DNA of 64,000 nt, from positions 3,474,501 through 3,538,500 of the forward strand of contig NZ_CP023701.1 in NCBI RefSeq assembly GCF_008704535.1, given 5' to 3'. The notes beneath the pieces were generated by a model. The model worked only from the letters and a program-made list of their open reading frames with translations. It did not search any database and was not told the DNA's origin. Shown in pieces: positions 18,797-27,571 of this stretch (its first letter is position 1; the number at the start of each line of letters is the position of its first letter). The stretch comes from Streptomyces subrutilus. GTDB taxonomy: Bacteria; Actinomycetota; Actinomycetes; Streptomycetales; Streptomycetaceae. A program made the translations under genes and the position numbers.

Positions 18797-20983
18797 TCAG
18801 GAACGCAGTGCCTCCGACACCTCGTCGAGGGAGTCCAGCAGCCGGCCCGCCGGCCCGCGCAGCGGCCCGGCCGCCGCCCCGTCCCCCTCGTCCAGCAGCT
18901 CCCTGACCGCGCCCCACTCCGGCACCCGGCCCTCGCGCACCGCCTGCGCCCCCGCCTCCGTCGCCGTGCGCAGCGCCTCGGCCAGCCCGGCCGCGCCCGG
19001 CACCGGTGCGTGGGCCCGCTCCGGCAGGTGGGCCTCCAGCAGCATGGTGCCCCGGCCCAGCGCCGCCAGCGCCTCGGCCGCCGCGTCGGCGGCCGCCCGG
19101 GACAGGCCGCGGTGGCGCACCGGCTCCCCGGCCGCCCGGGCCACCGCCTCCTGCCAGGCGATGCGGGCGTCGCGCGCGGCCAGCAGGGTGTCGCGCACGT
19201 CGGCCCGCCGGGCCCCGGCCGGGTCGGCGTACTGGGCGAGCACGGCGGCGGCGTAACGGCCGTTCGCGGCGGTCCAGTCGGCGAGCCGGTGGCGCAGCCG
19301 CGGGGTCTCCCAGGCCGGGTAGAGCGCGTAGCCGAGCATCGCGAGGACTCCGCCGACCAGGGTGAGGGTGACGCGGTCGGGCACGGTCTGGTCCCAGCGC
19401 AGGCCGCCCATGCCGAGCAGGAAGACGACGTAGGCGGAGACGAAGACCTGCGAGACGGCGTAGCCGGTGCGCATCAGCACGTACATCAGGTACGCGCTGA
19501 CCACGGCGAACAGGCCCGACAGGTACATGCCCGGGTGGGCGAGCTGCACGATGCCGGTGGCGACCGCGACCCCGACCAGGGTCCCGGTGAAGCGGGCCAC
19601 GGCGCGGGAGTAGGTCTGGCTGAAGTCGGGCCGCATCACCATCACGGATGCCATCGGCGCCCAGTACGCGTGCCCGAACGGCAGCGCCCGGCCGATCACC
19701 AGGCCGGCGCAGGCCACGGCGGTGACGCGCAGGGCGTGCCGGAGGACCGGCGACCCCGGCCGCAGCTCGGCCCGTACGGCCTCCCAGACGCGCGGCGCCA
19801 GCCGCCACAGGCTGGGCCGCAGCATCACCTCCCCGGGACCGGCGCTCCGGCCGGAGCCGGGCTCGGCCGTCTCCAGTACGTCGTCCAGCAGCACGGCCAG
19901 CCGGCGCGCGGCCCGCAGCGGCGCCCCGGCCAGCAGGTCCGCGGTGTCGGGGGAGCGCAGGACCGCGAGGGCCGGGGCGGGTACGCGGACGGGCTCCCCG
20001 TGCCGGATCGCCCGGGCCGCGGCGTCCAGCACGGACCCGGCGGCGGCGAGCAGCTCCCGCACCCGGTCCTCGGCCGGAGCCCCGGCGGGGGCGGAGGCGG
20101 GGGCGGAGGCGGAGGCGGGGGCGTCGGCGGGGGCGTCGGCAGGGGTCTGGAGTGGGGCGTGCGCCAGGGTCCGGGGTGGGGCGTCGTCCGGTGCCTCGGC
20201 CCGGCGGGCCGCCGCAGCCGCCGCAGCCGCCGTGGCCGTGCGGGGATCGGCGAGCGAGGCCAGCACGGGCCGGATCCGCTCGGCCAGTCCCCGGGCCCCG
20301 TGCAGCTCGGCGGGGCGCCGGCGGGCCTGGCGGGGGGTGACGGTGGCCGCGGCCCGGGCCCGCATCAGCGGCTGCGGGTCGAAGGGCGCGCCGGGGTCGT
20401 GCCGCAGCCGGCGGGCGTAGTCGGCCTCGGCGGCGAGCGCGTCGGCCAGGGCGTCGCGCTGCGCGCCCCAGCGGCGGATGGGGAAGAGGACGATCAGCAG
20501 CGCCTGGACCACCCCGCCGGCGGCGATCATCGCCGCGTGCCCGGCGGCCTGCGGCACGGAGGTGGGCAGGGTGACGGTGACCAGCATGATCGCGACGTTG
20601 CCCGAGGCGATGATCCCCGCGGTGGGGCCGACCGCCCACAGCAGGCCCGCGGCGAAGGTCCACACCGCGAGCAGGGCCAGGAACAGCCCGGTGTGCGAGG
20701 CGCCGACCAGGTAGCCCACGAAGGTGGAGACGGCCAGGGTCAGCCCGGAGGCCAGCGCGAGCACCGGGCGGGGCCGCCAGCTCTGCTGGAAGGAGGCGAT
20801 GGCGGCCATGAACGCACCGAAGGCGGAGCTCGCGGCGGAGGCCGGGCCGAGCAGGGCGAGACCGGCGGCGATGACGATCGCCAGCCCGGCCGCGCCGCGC
20901 AGGGCGACCAGCGGCTCCAGCCGGGTCCGCTCGATCTTCATGCCGGACCGGGCGGTGTGCTTCAGCGCCCGGAGCCAGCTCAT
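18797..20983 (-). CDS. FUSC-family membrane protein
   Basis: A 728-residue integral membrane protein with two sets of about five to six helices (about 25-170 and 385-520) separated by a cytoplasmic stretch, and a helical C-terminal domain. This two-module layout matches the FUSC/aromatic acid exporter (YccS/AaeB-like) family; export of organic acids or envelope-stress compounds is inferred. The linker near residue 280-300 is an Ala/Pro/Asp repeat (ADAPADAPASASAPASAP) coded by a GGGGGCGGAGGC-type tract (20088-20150). Start is ATG 20983, divergent from tatA-like gene. Confidence 0.82.
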   Translation of the reverse strand: MSWLRALKHTARSGMKIERTRLEPLVALRGAAGLAIVIAAGLALLGPASAASSAFGAFMAAIASFQQSWRPRPVLALASGLTLAVSTFVGYLVGASHTGLFLALLAVWTFAAGLLWAVGPTAGIIASGNVAIMLVTVTLPTSVPQAAGHAAMIAAGGVVQALLIVLFPIRRWGAQRDALADALAAEADYARRLRHDPGAPFDPQPLMRARAAATVTPRQARRRPAELHGARGLAERIRPVLASLADPRTATAAAAAAAARRAEAPDDAPPRTLAHAPLQTPADAPADAPASASAPASAPAGAPAEDRVRELLAAAGSVLDAAARAIRHGEPVRVPAPALAVLRSPDTADLLAGAPLRAARRLAVLLDDVLETAEPGSGRSAGPGEVMLRPSLWRLAPRVWEAVRAELRPGSPVLRHALRVTAVACAGLVIGRALPFGHAYWAPMASVMVMRPDFSQTYSRAVARFTGTLVGVAVATGIVQLAHPGMYLSGLFAVVSAYLMYVLMRTGYAVSQVFVSAYVVFLLGMGGLRWDQTVPDRVTLTLVGGVLAMLGYALYPAWETPRLRHRLADWTAANGRYAAAVLAQYADPAGARRADVRDTLLAARDARIAWQEAVARAAGEPVRHRGLSRAAADAAAEALAALGRGTMLLEAHLPERAHAPVPGAAGLAEALRTATEAGAQAVREGRVPEWGAVRELLDEGDGAAAGPLRGPAGRLLDSLDEVSEALRS

Positions 20984-21106
20984 GGCGCGAGCCTAACCGC
21001 TTTCAGGACTTCTTCAGATTTGTCCGAACGCCGTCCGCGGCTGTTCCATGGTCCCGTCCGCACCCCGGAGGAAAGGGCCGACGGGGGCGTCCGAAGGGGG
21101 AGCGCC

Positions 21107-21301
21107 GTGTTCCGCAATGCCGTCCAACCGTGGCACCTGCTCGTGCTGCTGGTCGTCTGTCTGCTGGTGTTCGGGTCGAAGAAGCTGCCCGACATGGCCC
21201 GTTCGCTGGGCAAGTCGATGCGCATCCTGAAGTCGGAGACCCGCGCCCTGCGGGGCGAGGACGCCCCCGGCCCCCGGAACGGGCCGCCGGGAGCGGCGTG
21301 A
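21107..21301 (+). CDS. TatA/TatE-type twin-arginine translocase subunit
   Basis: A 64-residue protein with one N-terminal membrane helix (PWHLLVLLVVCLLVFGSKKLPDM) followed by the amphipathic helix ARSLGKSMRILKSE, the defining TatA layout including the FG-(S/A)KKLPD hinge. It sits apart from tatC, so it is probably an additional TatA paralogue. Start is GTG 21107 with AAGGGGGA 5 nt upstream. Confidence 0.88.
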   Translation: MFRNAVQPWHLLVLLVVCLLVFGSKKLPDMARSLGKSMRILKSETRALRGEDAPGPRNGPPGAA

Positions 21302-21334
21302 CGGACCCCGCCGGCCCACCGGTCCCGTCGAGGT

Positions 21335-21463
21335 CCGTACGGCTCGCGCGGGAGCAGGTCGCACCGTCCCGTACGGCTAACGCGGCAGCGGGTCGTACGG
21401 GCCCGTACGGCTCGCGCGGGAGCAGGTCGCACCGTCCCGTACGGCTAACGCGGCAGCGGGTCG
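21335..21463. repeat. Two identical 61-bp direct repeats (68-bp period)
   Basis: Positions 21335-21395 and 21403-21463 are identical over 61 bp, separated by 7 bp. Copy 2 includes the last few codons (DPLPR) and stop of the DUF2786 gene; copy 1 lies just downstream. This is a recent tandem duplication of a gene end. Confidence 0.9.
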
Positions 21464-22623
21464 CGCCGCCCGCCGCCCATGTGCGCCCGGTCGGCGGCCG
21501 CCGTGCCGTCCTCCCAGCCCGCGTGGTCCGTGGCCCCGCGCAGCCGGGTCGTCGTGGTCCGGGGGAACATCTCGTCGGCCCGCGAGGTGACGGCCATGTC
21601 GCGGGCCACGAGGGCCGGCAGGTTGTCGGGGGCCTCGGCGGCCGTGTGTTCGGCCGTCTCGGCGAGCCGCTGGCCGAGCCGGCTGGCGTACGCGAGCAGG
21701 AACGACTGCCGGAAGGTCTTCGTCCGCTTGCGCCCGCCGGAGCGCTGCGCGGCCTCGGCCCGGGTCATCGCCGCCGTGCCCTGCACCAGCAGCGAGGTGT
21801 ACAGCAGCTCCACCGCCTCCAGGTCGCTCTCGAAGCCGACCACCGTGGAGAACTCGAAGCCGCTGTTCCACACCGCCCGGCAGCGGTTGGCGCCGGCCAC
21901 CGCGTCGAGCAGCACCGCCTTGGCCTCCTCGTACGGCGGCTCCACCCCGATCCGGCACGCCCCCGGCACCCGGGCCGGGCCTCCGCCGCGCGCCGCGAGC
22001 AGCGCCTCGTCCACGGTGTGCCGGGCCATCAGCTCCTGGGCCTTGGCGCTGAGCGCCTCGGCCTCGTCCGGGAAGTTCGTCGCCTCCGCCTTCGCCAGCA
22101 GGGCCCGGATGCGGCCCAGCATGCGCGGCTCGATGTGGGCGTGCTCCCCGAGGTCCGCCGGGTCGCCCGGCAGCGGGCCCACGGGCTCGATCGAGGGCAG
22201 CCGGACCAGCAGCCGCAACACCTCCAGCACCGCGGTGGCCAGCGTGAACCGGTCCGTCCGTTCCCGCTGCGCGAGCCGCTCGGCGTACTGCTCGTCGCTG
22301 CCCCACCACACCTCGGCATCGGTCCAGCGCTCCGGGAGGCGGGCGTAGCGGCGCGCCTCCGCGGCGACGATGTCCCCGGTGATCCGCAGGTGCCGCTCGT
22401 CCAGGTCCCGGCGCACCAGCCGGAGCACGTCGGCCGGCCGCCAGCCGCGCTCCCAGCCCTGCCGCGCGTACGCCTCCCCGCGCGCCAGCAGCTCCTGCCC
22501 CACGCCCGGCCAGAGCGCGGGCTCGGCGGCGAGCAGCGACGCGCCGGTGTCCAGCCCGGTGTCGTCCCGGGCGTAGAGGGCGGCGGCGAAGGCGCGGTCG
22601 ACGGTCTCGGCAAGGTCTCTCAC
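21445..22623 (-). CDS. DUF2786 domain protein
   Basis: A 392-residue soluble protein. The DUF2786 segment (RIRALLAKAEATNFPDEAEAL through QELMARHTVDEALL) is at about 170-205, followed by the larger conserved C-terminal part (YEEAKAVLLDAVAGANRCRAVW; FRQSFLLAYASRLGQRL). Function unknown; some relatives are called peptidase-like, but I see no catalytic motif that settles it. Start is GTG 22623 in a GGAGGGGTG context, which puts the ribosome site very close, so a slightly internal start is possible. The 3' end lies in a tandem duplication. Confidence 0.8.
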   Translation of the reverse strand: MRDLAETVDRAFAAALYARDDTGLDTGASLLAAEPALWPGVGQELLARGEAYARQGWERGWRPADVLRLVRRDLDERHLRITGDIVAAEARRYARLPERWTDAEVWWGSDEQYAERLAQRERTDRFTLATAVLEVLRLLVRLPSIEPVGPLPGDPADLGEHAHIEPRMLGRIRALLAKAEATNFPDEAEALSAKAQELMARHTVDEALLAARGGGPARVPGACRIGVEPPYEEAKAVLLDAVAGANRCRAVWNSGFEFSTVVGFESDLEAVELLYTSLLVQGTAAMTRAEAAQRSGGRKRTKTFRQSFLLAYASRLGQRLAETAEHTAAEAPDNLPALVARDMAVTSRADEMFPRTTTTRLRGATDHAGWEDGTAAADRAHMGGGRRDPLPR

Positions 22624-22685
22624 CCCTCCAGCTTGGCATGTCCGCCCCGACCCCCGTCCCGGCCCTCACGCGCGGCGGGCCCGGG

Positions 22686-22735
22686 CCCGTACGCCCCGGC
22701 CCGTACGCCCCGGCCCGTACGCCCCGGCCCGTACG
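22686..22735. repeat. 14-bp tandem repeat (CCCGTACGCCCCGG)
   Basis: Three full and one partial copy in the divergent gap between the DUF2786 and DNA polymerase genes. Each copy carries a CGTACG palindrome; further CCCGTACG copies follow at about 22755. It could be a cluster of binding sites or simple-sequence drift. Confidence 0.8.
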
Positions 22736-22895
22736 CGCGCGGCGAGCCCCGGGCCCGTACGCCACGGCAGGCCGCGCGGGTCCGCGTACAGGAGGCCCGG
22801 CCCGCGCCGGAGCCCGCGCCCGTCCCGGAGCCCCGCCCCGCCCGCCGTCCGCCGGTGGCCGGGCAGTGTCAGACCGCGGTGGGAGACTCGCACCC

Positions 22896-24599
22896 GTGAG
22901 CGAACACGCCGGCCGGTGGGCCCTCGCCGAGGAGGGCGACGGGTGGTGGCACGCCGCGCCCGCGGGCCCCGGCCCGGCCGCGGGGGCCGCCGCGGCCGGC
23001 CCCCGGCTGCGCGTCCGGGACCCCGCCGAGGCCGTGCGCGCCGCCCCGGCCGGGACCCGCTGGGTGTGGCGTTCCACCGCGGCCGTGTACCCCCGCCTGC
23101 TCGCCGCCGGAGTCCGCGTCGAGCGCTGCCACGACGTCGAGGACGCCGAACTGCTGCTGCTCGGCCACGAGGGCCGCAGCGGCGAGCCCCGCTCGGCCGC
23201 CGCCGCCTGGGCCCGGCTCAGCGGCGCACCGGTGCCGCCCGACCCGCCCCAGCGGGCCCCCGGGCGCGGCGCCCAGGACTCCCTGTTCGATCCGCAGCCC
23301 GCACCCGTACCGCTCGACGCCCTGCTCGCCGTCCACGCCGACCAGGCCCGCCGCCTGGACGCCACCGCGCACCCCGACCGGATGCGGCTGCTGGTCGCCG
23401 CCGAGTCCGCCGCCTTCCTCGTCGCCGCCGAGATGAACCGCGCCGGCCTGCCCTGGCGCGCCGACGCGCACCGCGCCCTGCTGACCGAGCTGCTCGGCGA
23501 GCGGTACGCGGGCGGCGGCGAACCGCGGCGGCTGGCCGAGCTGGCCGACCAGGTGTCGGCCGCGTTCGGCCGGCGGGTGCGGCCCGACCTGCCCGCCGAC
23601 GTCGTCAGGGCCTTCGCCGGGGCGGGCATCAAGCTCAAGTCCACCCGCCGCTGGGAGATCCAGGGGCTCGACCATCCCGCCGTCGCACCGCTGATCGCGT
23701 ACAAGAAGCTGTACCGCATCTACACCGCCCACGGCTGGAGCTGGCTCGCCGACTGGGTCCACGACGGCCGCTTCCGCCCCGAGTTCGTCCCCGCCGGCAC
23801 CCTCACCGGCCGCTGGGTCACCCACGGCGGCGGCGCCCTGCAGATCCCCAAGGTCATCCGCCGGGCGGTCGTCGCCGACCCCGGCTGGCGGCTCGTCGTC
23901 GCCGACGCCGACCAGATGGAGCCGCGGGTGCTGGCCGCGATCTCCCGCGACCCCGCCTTCATGGAGGTGGCCGGCCGGCCCGAGGACCTCTACACCGCGG
24001 TTTCCCGGCAGGGCTTCTCCGGCGACCGCGACAAGGCCAAGCTGGCCGTCCTCGGCGCCGTCTACGGACAGACCTCGGGGGACGGCCTGAAGAACCTGGC
24101 CGCCCTGCGCCGCCGCTTCCCCCGCGCGGTGGCCTACGTGGACGACGCGGCGAAGGCCGGCGAGGAGGGCCGGCTCGTACGTACCTGGCTCGGCCGCACC
24201 TGCCCGCCGCCCGCCCGCTCCGGCGACCCGGACGAGGAGCCCGGCGGCGAGGCCGGGGTCCCGCAGGACCGGGACGAGTCCTGGACCCCCGGCCACGGCT
24301 CGACCGACACCCGGGCCCGCGGCCGGTTCACCCGCAACTTCGTCGTACAGGGCAGCGCCGCCGACTGGGCGCTGCTGCTGCTGGCCGCCCTGCGGCAGGC
24401 GACCGCCGGGATGCGGGCCGAGCTGGTGTTCTTCCAGCACGACGAGGTGATCGTGCACTGCCCGGCCGAGGAGGCCGAGGCGGTGGCAGGGGCGATCCGC
24501 GCAGCGGGCGACCGGGCCGGCCGGATCGCCTTCGGCGACACCCCCGTCCGGTTCCCGTTCACCACGGCGGTCGTCGAGTGCTACGCCGACGCCGAGTGA
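22896..24599 (+). CDS. Family A DNA polymerase, PolA-like (annotated as bifunctional 3'-5' exonuclease/polymerase)
   Basis: A 567-residue polymerase much shorter than PolA, with no 5' nuclease domain. Polymerase motif A is VVADADQMEPRVLAA, motif B is DRDKAKLAVLGAVYGQ and motif C is FFQHDEVIVHC with the catalytic HDE. The N-terminal 190 residues occupy the place of the 3'-5' exonuclease, but I see no DxE exonuclease motif, so proofreading is doubtful. Streptomyces and mycobacteria carry this second family A enzyme besides PolA; its role in repair is inferred. Start is GTG 22896 with GGGAG 10 nt upstream. Confidence 0.88.
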   Translation: MSEHAGRWALAEEGDGWWHAAPAGPGPAAGAAAAGPRLRVRDPAEAVRAAPAGTRWVWRSTAAVYPRLLAAGVRVERCHDVEDAELLLLGHEGRSGEPRSAAAAWARLSGAPVPPDPPQRAPGRGAQDSLFDPQPAPVPLDALLAVHADQARRLDATAHPDRMRLLVAAESAAFLVAAEMNRAGLPWRADAHRALLTELLGERYAGGGEPRRLAELADQVSAAFGRRVRPDLPADVVRAFAGAGIKLKSTRRWEIQGLDHPAVAPLIAYKKLYRIYTAHGWSWLADWVHDGRFRPEFVPAGTLTGRWVTHGGGALQIPKVIRRAVVADPGWRLVVADADQMEPRVLAAISRDPAFMEVAGRPEDLYTAVSRQGFSGDRDKAKLAVLGAVYGQTSGDGLKNLAALRRRFPRAVAYVDDAAKAGEEGRLVRTWLGRTCPPPARSGDPDEEPGGEAGVPQDRDESWTPGHGSTDTRARGRFTRNFVVQGSAADWALLLLAALRQATAGMRAELVFFQHDEVIVHCPAEEAEAVAGAIRAAGDRAGRIAFGDTPVRFPFTTAVVECYADAE

Positions 24600-24687
24600 G
24601 GCCGGCCGGCGCACCCGCAGCGGGGCGGCGCCGGATCCGGGAGAAGCGGCAGCCGGCCTGCTGCGGGGCCGGAAGGGCCCGCACCGC

Positions 24688-25173
24688 TCAGTCCCGCTGC
24701 CGTCCCAGCTCGTGGAAGTAGGCGTGGAACTCCTCGCGGACGAAGCCCTCCGCCTCGTACAGCCCCTGCGCGACGTGGTTGTCGTACGCGGTCTCCAGCT
24801 GCACCCCGGCCGCCCCGGCCGCCCGGGCCCGGGCCAGCACCTCGCGCAGCAGCGCCCGCCCCGCGCCGCTGCGGCGCCCGGCCGGGGCCACGTACAGGTC
24901 GCTCAGGATCCAGGCGGAGCTCAGCGAGAGCGACGCGAACGTCCGGTAGACCTGCGCGAACCCGACCGTTCCGGCCCCCGGCACCTCGGCGAGCAGCACC
25001 AGGGACTCGTCGGCCGCGATCCGTTCGGCGAGGAAGGCCCGCGGCCGGCCGGGGTCCTCGACCTCCACGCCGTAGAAGTCGAGGTAGCCGCCGAACAGCG
25101 CGGCGGCCGCGTCGAGGTCCGCCTCGCCGGCGGTGCGCAGCACCACGTCCGTCGGGTCGTTCGTGTCCGTCAT
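24688..25173 (-). CDS. GNAT-family N-acetyltransferase
   Basis: A 161-residue acetyltransferase that uses acetyl-CoA. The fold is visible as beta strand SAWILSDLYVAPAGRRSGAGRALL, containing the acetyl-CoA loop RRSGAG (about 107-112), then QLETAYDNHVAQGLYEAEGF. Acceptor unknown. Start is ATG 25173 with AGGAG about 9 nt upstream. Downstream of the serine hydrolase on the same strand (113 bp gap). Confidence 0.88.
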   Translation of the reverse strand: MTDTNDPTDVVLRTAGEADLDAAAALFGGYLDFYGVEVEDPGRPRAFLAERIAADESLVLLAEVPGAGTVGFAQVYRTFASLSLSSAWILSDLYVAPAGRRSGAGRALLREVLARARAAGAAGVQLETAYDNHVAQGLYEAEGFVREEFHAYFHELGRQRD

Positions 25174-25286
25174 GGGTGTCGTCTCCTGGAGTCCGCTCGC
25201 GCGCCGTCCCCCATTCTGCGCGGGCGGACGGGACGGCGGGAAGCCGCGGGCGGGTACGCGTCGGCGGGCGGACCGCGGACCCGACC

Positions 25287-26498
25287 TCAGCGCTTCTCGG
25301 CGGGCTGCTGGGCGGGCAGCAGGAACACGTGGTCCGGGGTCACGATCCGGGTGATCGCCTCGCCGAACAGGGAGCTGGGCTCCTGCCCCTGGTAGCCGGT
25401 GTCCGTGTTGAGGAGCACCACCAGCGTGGCCCGCGCCTCGGGCAGGTAGACGGTCAGCGACTGGTAGCCGGGCAGCGAGCCGTTGTGCCCGATCCACCCG
25501 CCGACCTCGGCGATGCCCAGGCCGTACCCGGTCTCGGGCAGGTTCCCCGCCGGAACGATCTTCAGCCGCTGCGCCTGCGTGGCGGGGGTCAGCAGCGTGC
25601 CGGTGGCCAGCGTCTTGGCCCAGCTCCGCAGGTCGGCGAGGTCGGAGACCATCGCCCCGGCGGCCCAGGCCCAGGAGGGGTTCCAGTCGGTGGCGTCCTC
25701 GGTCTTCCCGGAGGCCGTCTGCCGCGTGTAGCCGTGGGCGTGCGGATCGGGGAACTCCGCGCCCTCCGGCAGCAGCGTGTGGGTGAGGCCGGCGGGCCCC
25801 ACCACCTCGCGGGCCAGGTAGGCGCCGAGGGAGGTGCCGCTCACCTTCTCCACCACCAGGCCCAGCAGGACCAGGTTGGTGTTGCAGTACTCGAACTGCG
25901 CGCCGGGGGCGAACTGCACGGGGTGCGCGAAGGAGTACGCGAGCAGCTCCCGCGGGGTGAACTGCCGTTGCGGGTCGCCCGTCAGGGCCTTGAAGAAGGC
26001 CGGGTCCGCCGAGTAGTTGAACAGCCCGCTGCGCATGCCGGCCAGCTCGCGCAGGGTGATCTTGTCGCCGTTGGGCACCCCCGCGACGTACGTGCCGATC
26101 GGGTCGTCCAGCCCCACCTTGCCCGCGTCGACCAGCCGGAGCAGCGCGGTCACGGTGAAGGTCTTGGTCTCGCTGCCGATCCGCATGTTCAGACCGGTGT
26201 CCATCGCCGCACCCGTCGCCTTGTCCGCGACGCCGAAGGACCGCACGTACTCGCCCTTGCCGGGCGCGGACACCGAGACCATCACCCCCGGCACCCCCGC
26301 CCGCTCCATGACCTTGCGGACGGCCGCGTCCAACTGCCGGGCCACGGCCGGGGTCAACTGCGGGAAGTCGCCGGCCGCGGGAGTCGCGGCGGCCACCGCC
26401 GCCGTCGTCGCGGCCGGAACCTCCCAGGCTCCCAGCGACGTCACCAGGAGCCCCGCCGCGGCGGCCGCCACGGCCGCGTCGCGCCAACGTGCTGCCAT
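25287..26498 (-). CDS. Secreted serine hydrolase (class C beta-lactamase / DD-peptidase fold)
   Basis: The 403-residue protein has a signal peptide (AAVAAAAAGLLVTSLGAW) and then the S12 fold: catalytic S-x-x-K as SETK (about 110-113), YCN in FEYCNTNLV (about 205) and HNG in IGHNGSLPGYQS near 340. Streptomyces have many such D-alanyl-D-alanine carboxypeptidase or esterase-like proteins; whether it acts on peptidoglycan, D-amino peptides or esters is open. Start is ATG 26498 with a near-ideal AGGAGG 6 nt upstream. Confidence 0.9.
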   Translation of the reverse strand: MAARWRDAAVAAAAAGLLVTSLGAWEVPAATTAAVAAATPAAGDFPQLTPAVARQLDAAVRKVMERAGVPGVMVSVSAPGKGEYVRSFGVADKATGAAMDTGLNMRIGSETKTFTVTALLRLVDAGKVGLDDPIGTYVAGVPNGDKITLRELAGMRSGLFNYSADPAFFKALTGDPQRQFTPRELLAYSFAHPVQFAPGAQFEYCNTNLVLLGLVVEKVSGTSLGAYLAREVVGPAGLTHTLLPEGAEFPDPHAHGYTRQTASGKTEDATDWNPSWAWAAGAMVSDLADLRSWAKTLATGTLLTPATQAQRLKIVPAGNLPETGYGLGIAEVGGWIGHNGSLPGYQSLTVYLPEARATLVVLLNTDTGYQGQEPSSLFGEAITRIVTPDHVFLLPAQQPAEKR

Positions 26499-26611
26499 GA
26501 CCGGCCTCCTGTCGCCGTGCCCAGGACCCACCCGACCAACGTAGCCGCACCCCCCGCGACGGGCGACCGGGGAGCCCGTCCCCCGGACGGCGGCCCTCCG
26601 GTGGCGACCGC

Positions 26612-27196
26612 TCAGGCGGGCACGACGCGGCCGGTGAACCCCTCCGCGCAGAGCCGCCCGTACGCCTCGGCCACGGCCCCGGGGGCCTCCCGACCGGCCC
26701 GGGGCAACCGCTGCTGGGCGCCGACGAGTATGTCGAAGACGAGCCGGACGTCCTGGACCGCGTCCACGTACTCCCGCAACGTCAACGGCGGTGACGCCAC
26801 GACCACCTCGGCCTCCGGCCACACCGCCCGGGCGGCCGCGTGCGCGCCGCGCTCCGCGTACGGCCCGGTGACCAGCAGCACGGACCCCACCTCCACCCCG
26901 CGCCCGTCGAGCAGGGCGCGGGCGCCGCGGATCGCCCCGTCGGCGTCCGGGGCGTCCGGCGCGACGAGCACGGCCCCCGCCGGCACCCCCAGCTCCACCA
27001 CCCGCTCCCCGGCCGCGCCTCCGGCCACCACGACCACCGGCACCATCCCCCGCCGGTACAGCTCGACCGCCGTCCCGACCACTCCGGGGCCGCGGCCGCC
27101 GAGCACGATGCCCGCGGAACACGGACGCGGCTCGTGGTGCATCTGCTGGAAGTCCCACAGCCGTTGCGCGTCGGACCACGCCTGTACCGAGATCAC
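26612..27196 (-). CDS. YdcF/SanA-like (DUF218) protein
   Basis: A 194-residue DUF218-type protein: IVLGGRG (about 30) and VLLVTGPYAERGAHAAARAVWP match the two halves of the domain; some members bind S-adenosylmethionine or affect envelope integrity. No membrane helix is seen, unlike SanA. Start at GTG 27196, with AGGAGG 7 nt upstream; the frame extends upstream but is low-complexity there. Lies 113 bp upstream of the serine hydrolase on the same strand. Confidence 0.75.
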   Translation of the reverse strand: MISVQAWSDAQRLWDFQQMHHEPRPCSAGIVLGGRGPGVVGTAVELYRRGMVPVVVVAGGAAGERVVELGVPAGAVLVAPDAPDADGAIRGARALLDGRGVEVGSVLLVTGPYAERGAHAAARAVWPEAEVVVASPPLTLREYVDAVQDVRLVFDILVGAQQRLPRAGREAPGAVAEAYGRLCAEGFTGRVVPA

Positions 27197-27310
27197 TCGC
27201 CTACCTCCTGTGCCGAATCGGGCCCCGTGCCAGCCGTATGCCCAATCCCCCCGCCCGGACCGCCCCACGGCCCACCGATCCACCCCGCACCCACCCCGAA
27301 CCCACCCCCG

Positions 27311-27355
27311 AAAACAGCAAAACCCCCAGGTCACGGCGAGTGAGTCCTGGGGGTT
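27311..27355 (-). terminator. Rho-independent terminator of tRNA-Thr
   Basis: On the minus strand AACCCCCAGG and its complement (27321-27330, 27346-27355) form a 10-bp stem with a 15-nt loop, followed by a T-rich run TTTTGCTGTTTT. This is a classical terminator just downstream of the tRNA. Confidence 0.85.
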
Positions 27356-27361
27356 CTACAG

Positions 27362-27435
27362 AGCCGCCTTCGGGATTCGAACCCGAGACCTACGCATTAC
27401 GAGTGCGTTGCTCTGGCCAACTGAGCTAAGGCGGC
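27362..27435 (-). tRNA. tRNA-Thr (CGT anticodon)
   Basis: A 74-nt cloverleaf: 7-bp acceptor stem GCCGCCT/AGGCGGC, D arm GCTCAGTTGGCCAGAGC, anticodon stem ACGCA/TGCGT with loop CTCGTAA (anticodon CGT, reads ACG) and T arm with GGTTCGAATCC. CCA is not encoded. No integrase or attachment-site repeat is seen beside it. Confidence 0.96.
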
Positions 27436-27571
27436 ACCGCTGGTCAGACAAGTATTCCCTCGGAGAGGTGCTCTCATCAGCAGCGGCGCCAAGTCTACAG
27501 GGTGTCGACGGGTGCCCCGCACCAGGGTGCACCCAGGGGGACGGAGCGGGACACGACCGGGCGAAACGGGC

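Noticed and set aside
22686..22735. CRISPR-like array
   Set aside because: The 14-bp units are contiguous without spacers, and no cas genes are present.
27362..27435. Integration site (att) at tRNA-Thr
   Set aside because: No integrase or duplicated tRNA 3' end nearby; flanking genes are ordinary chromosomal ones.
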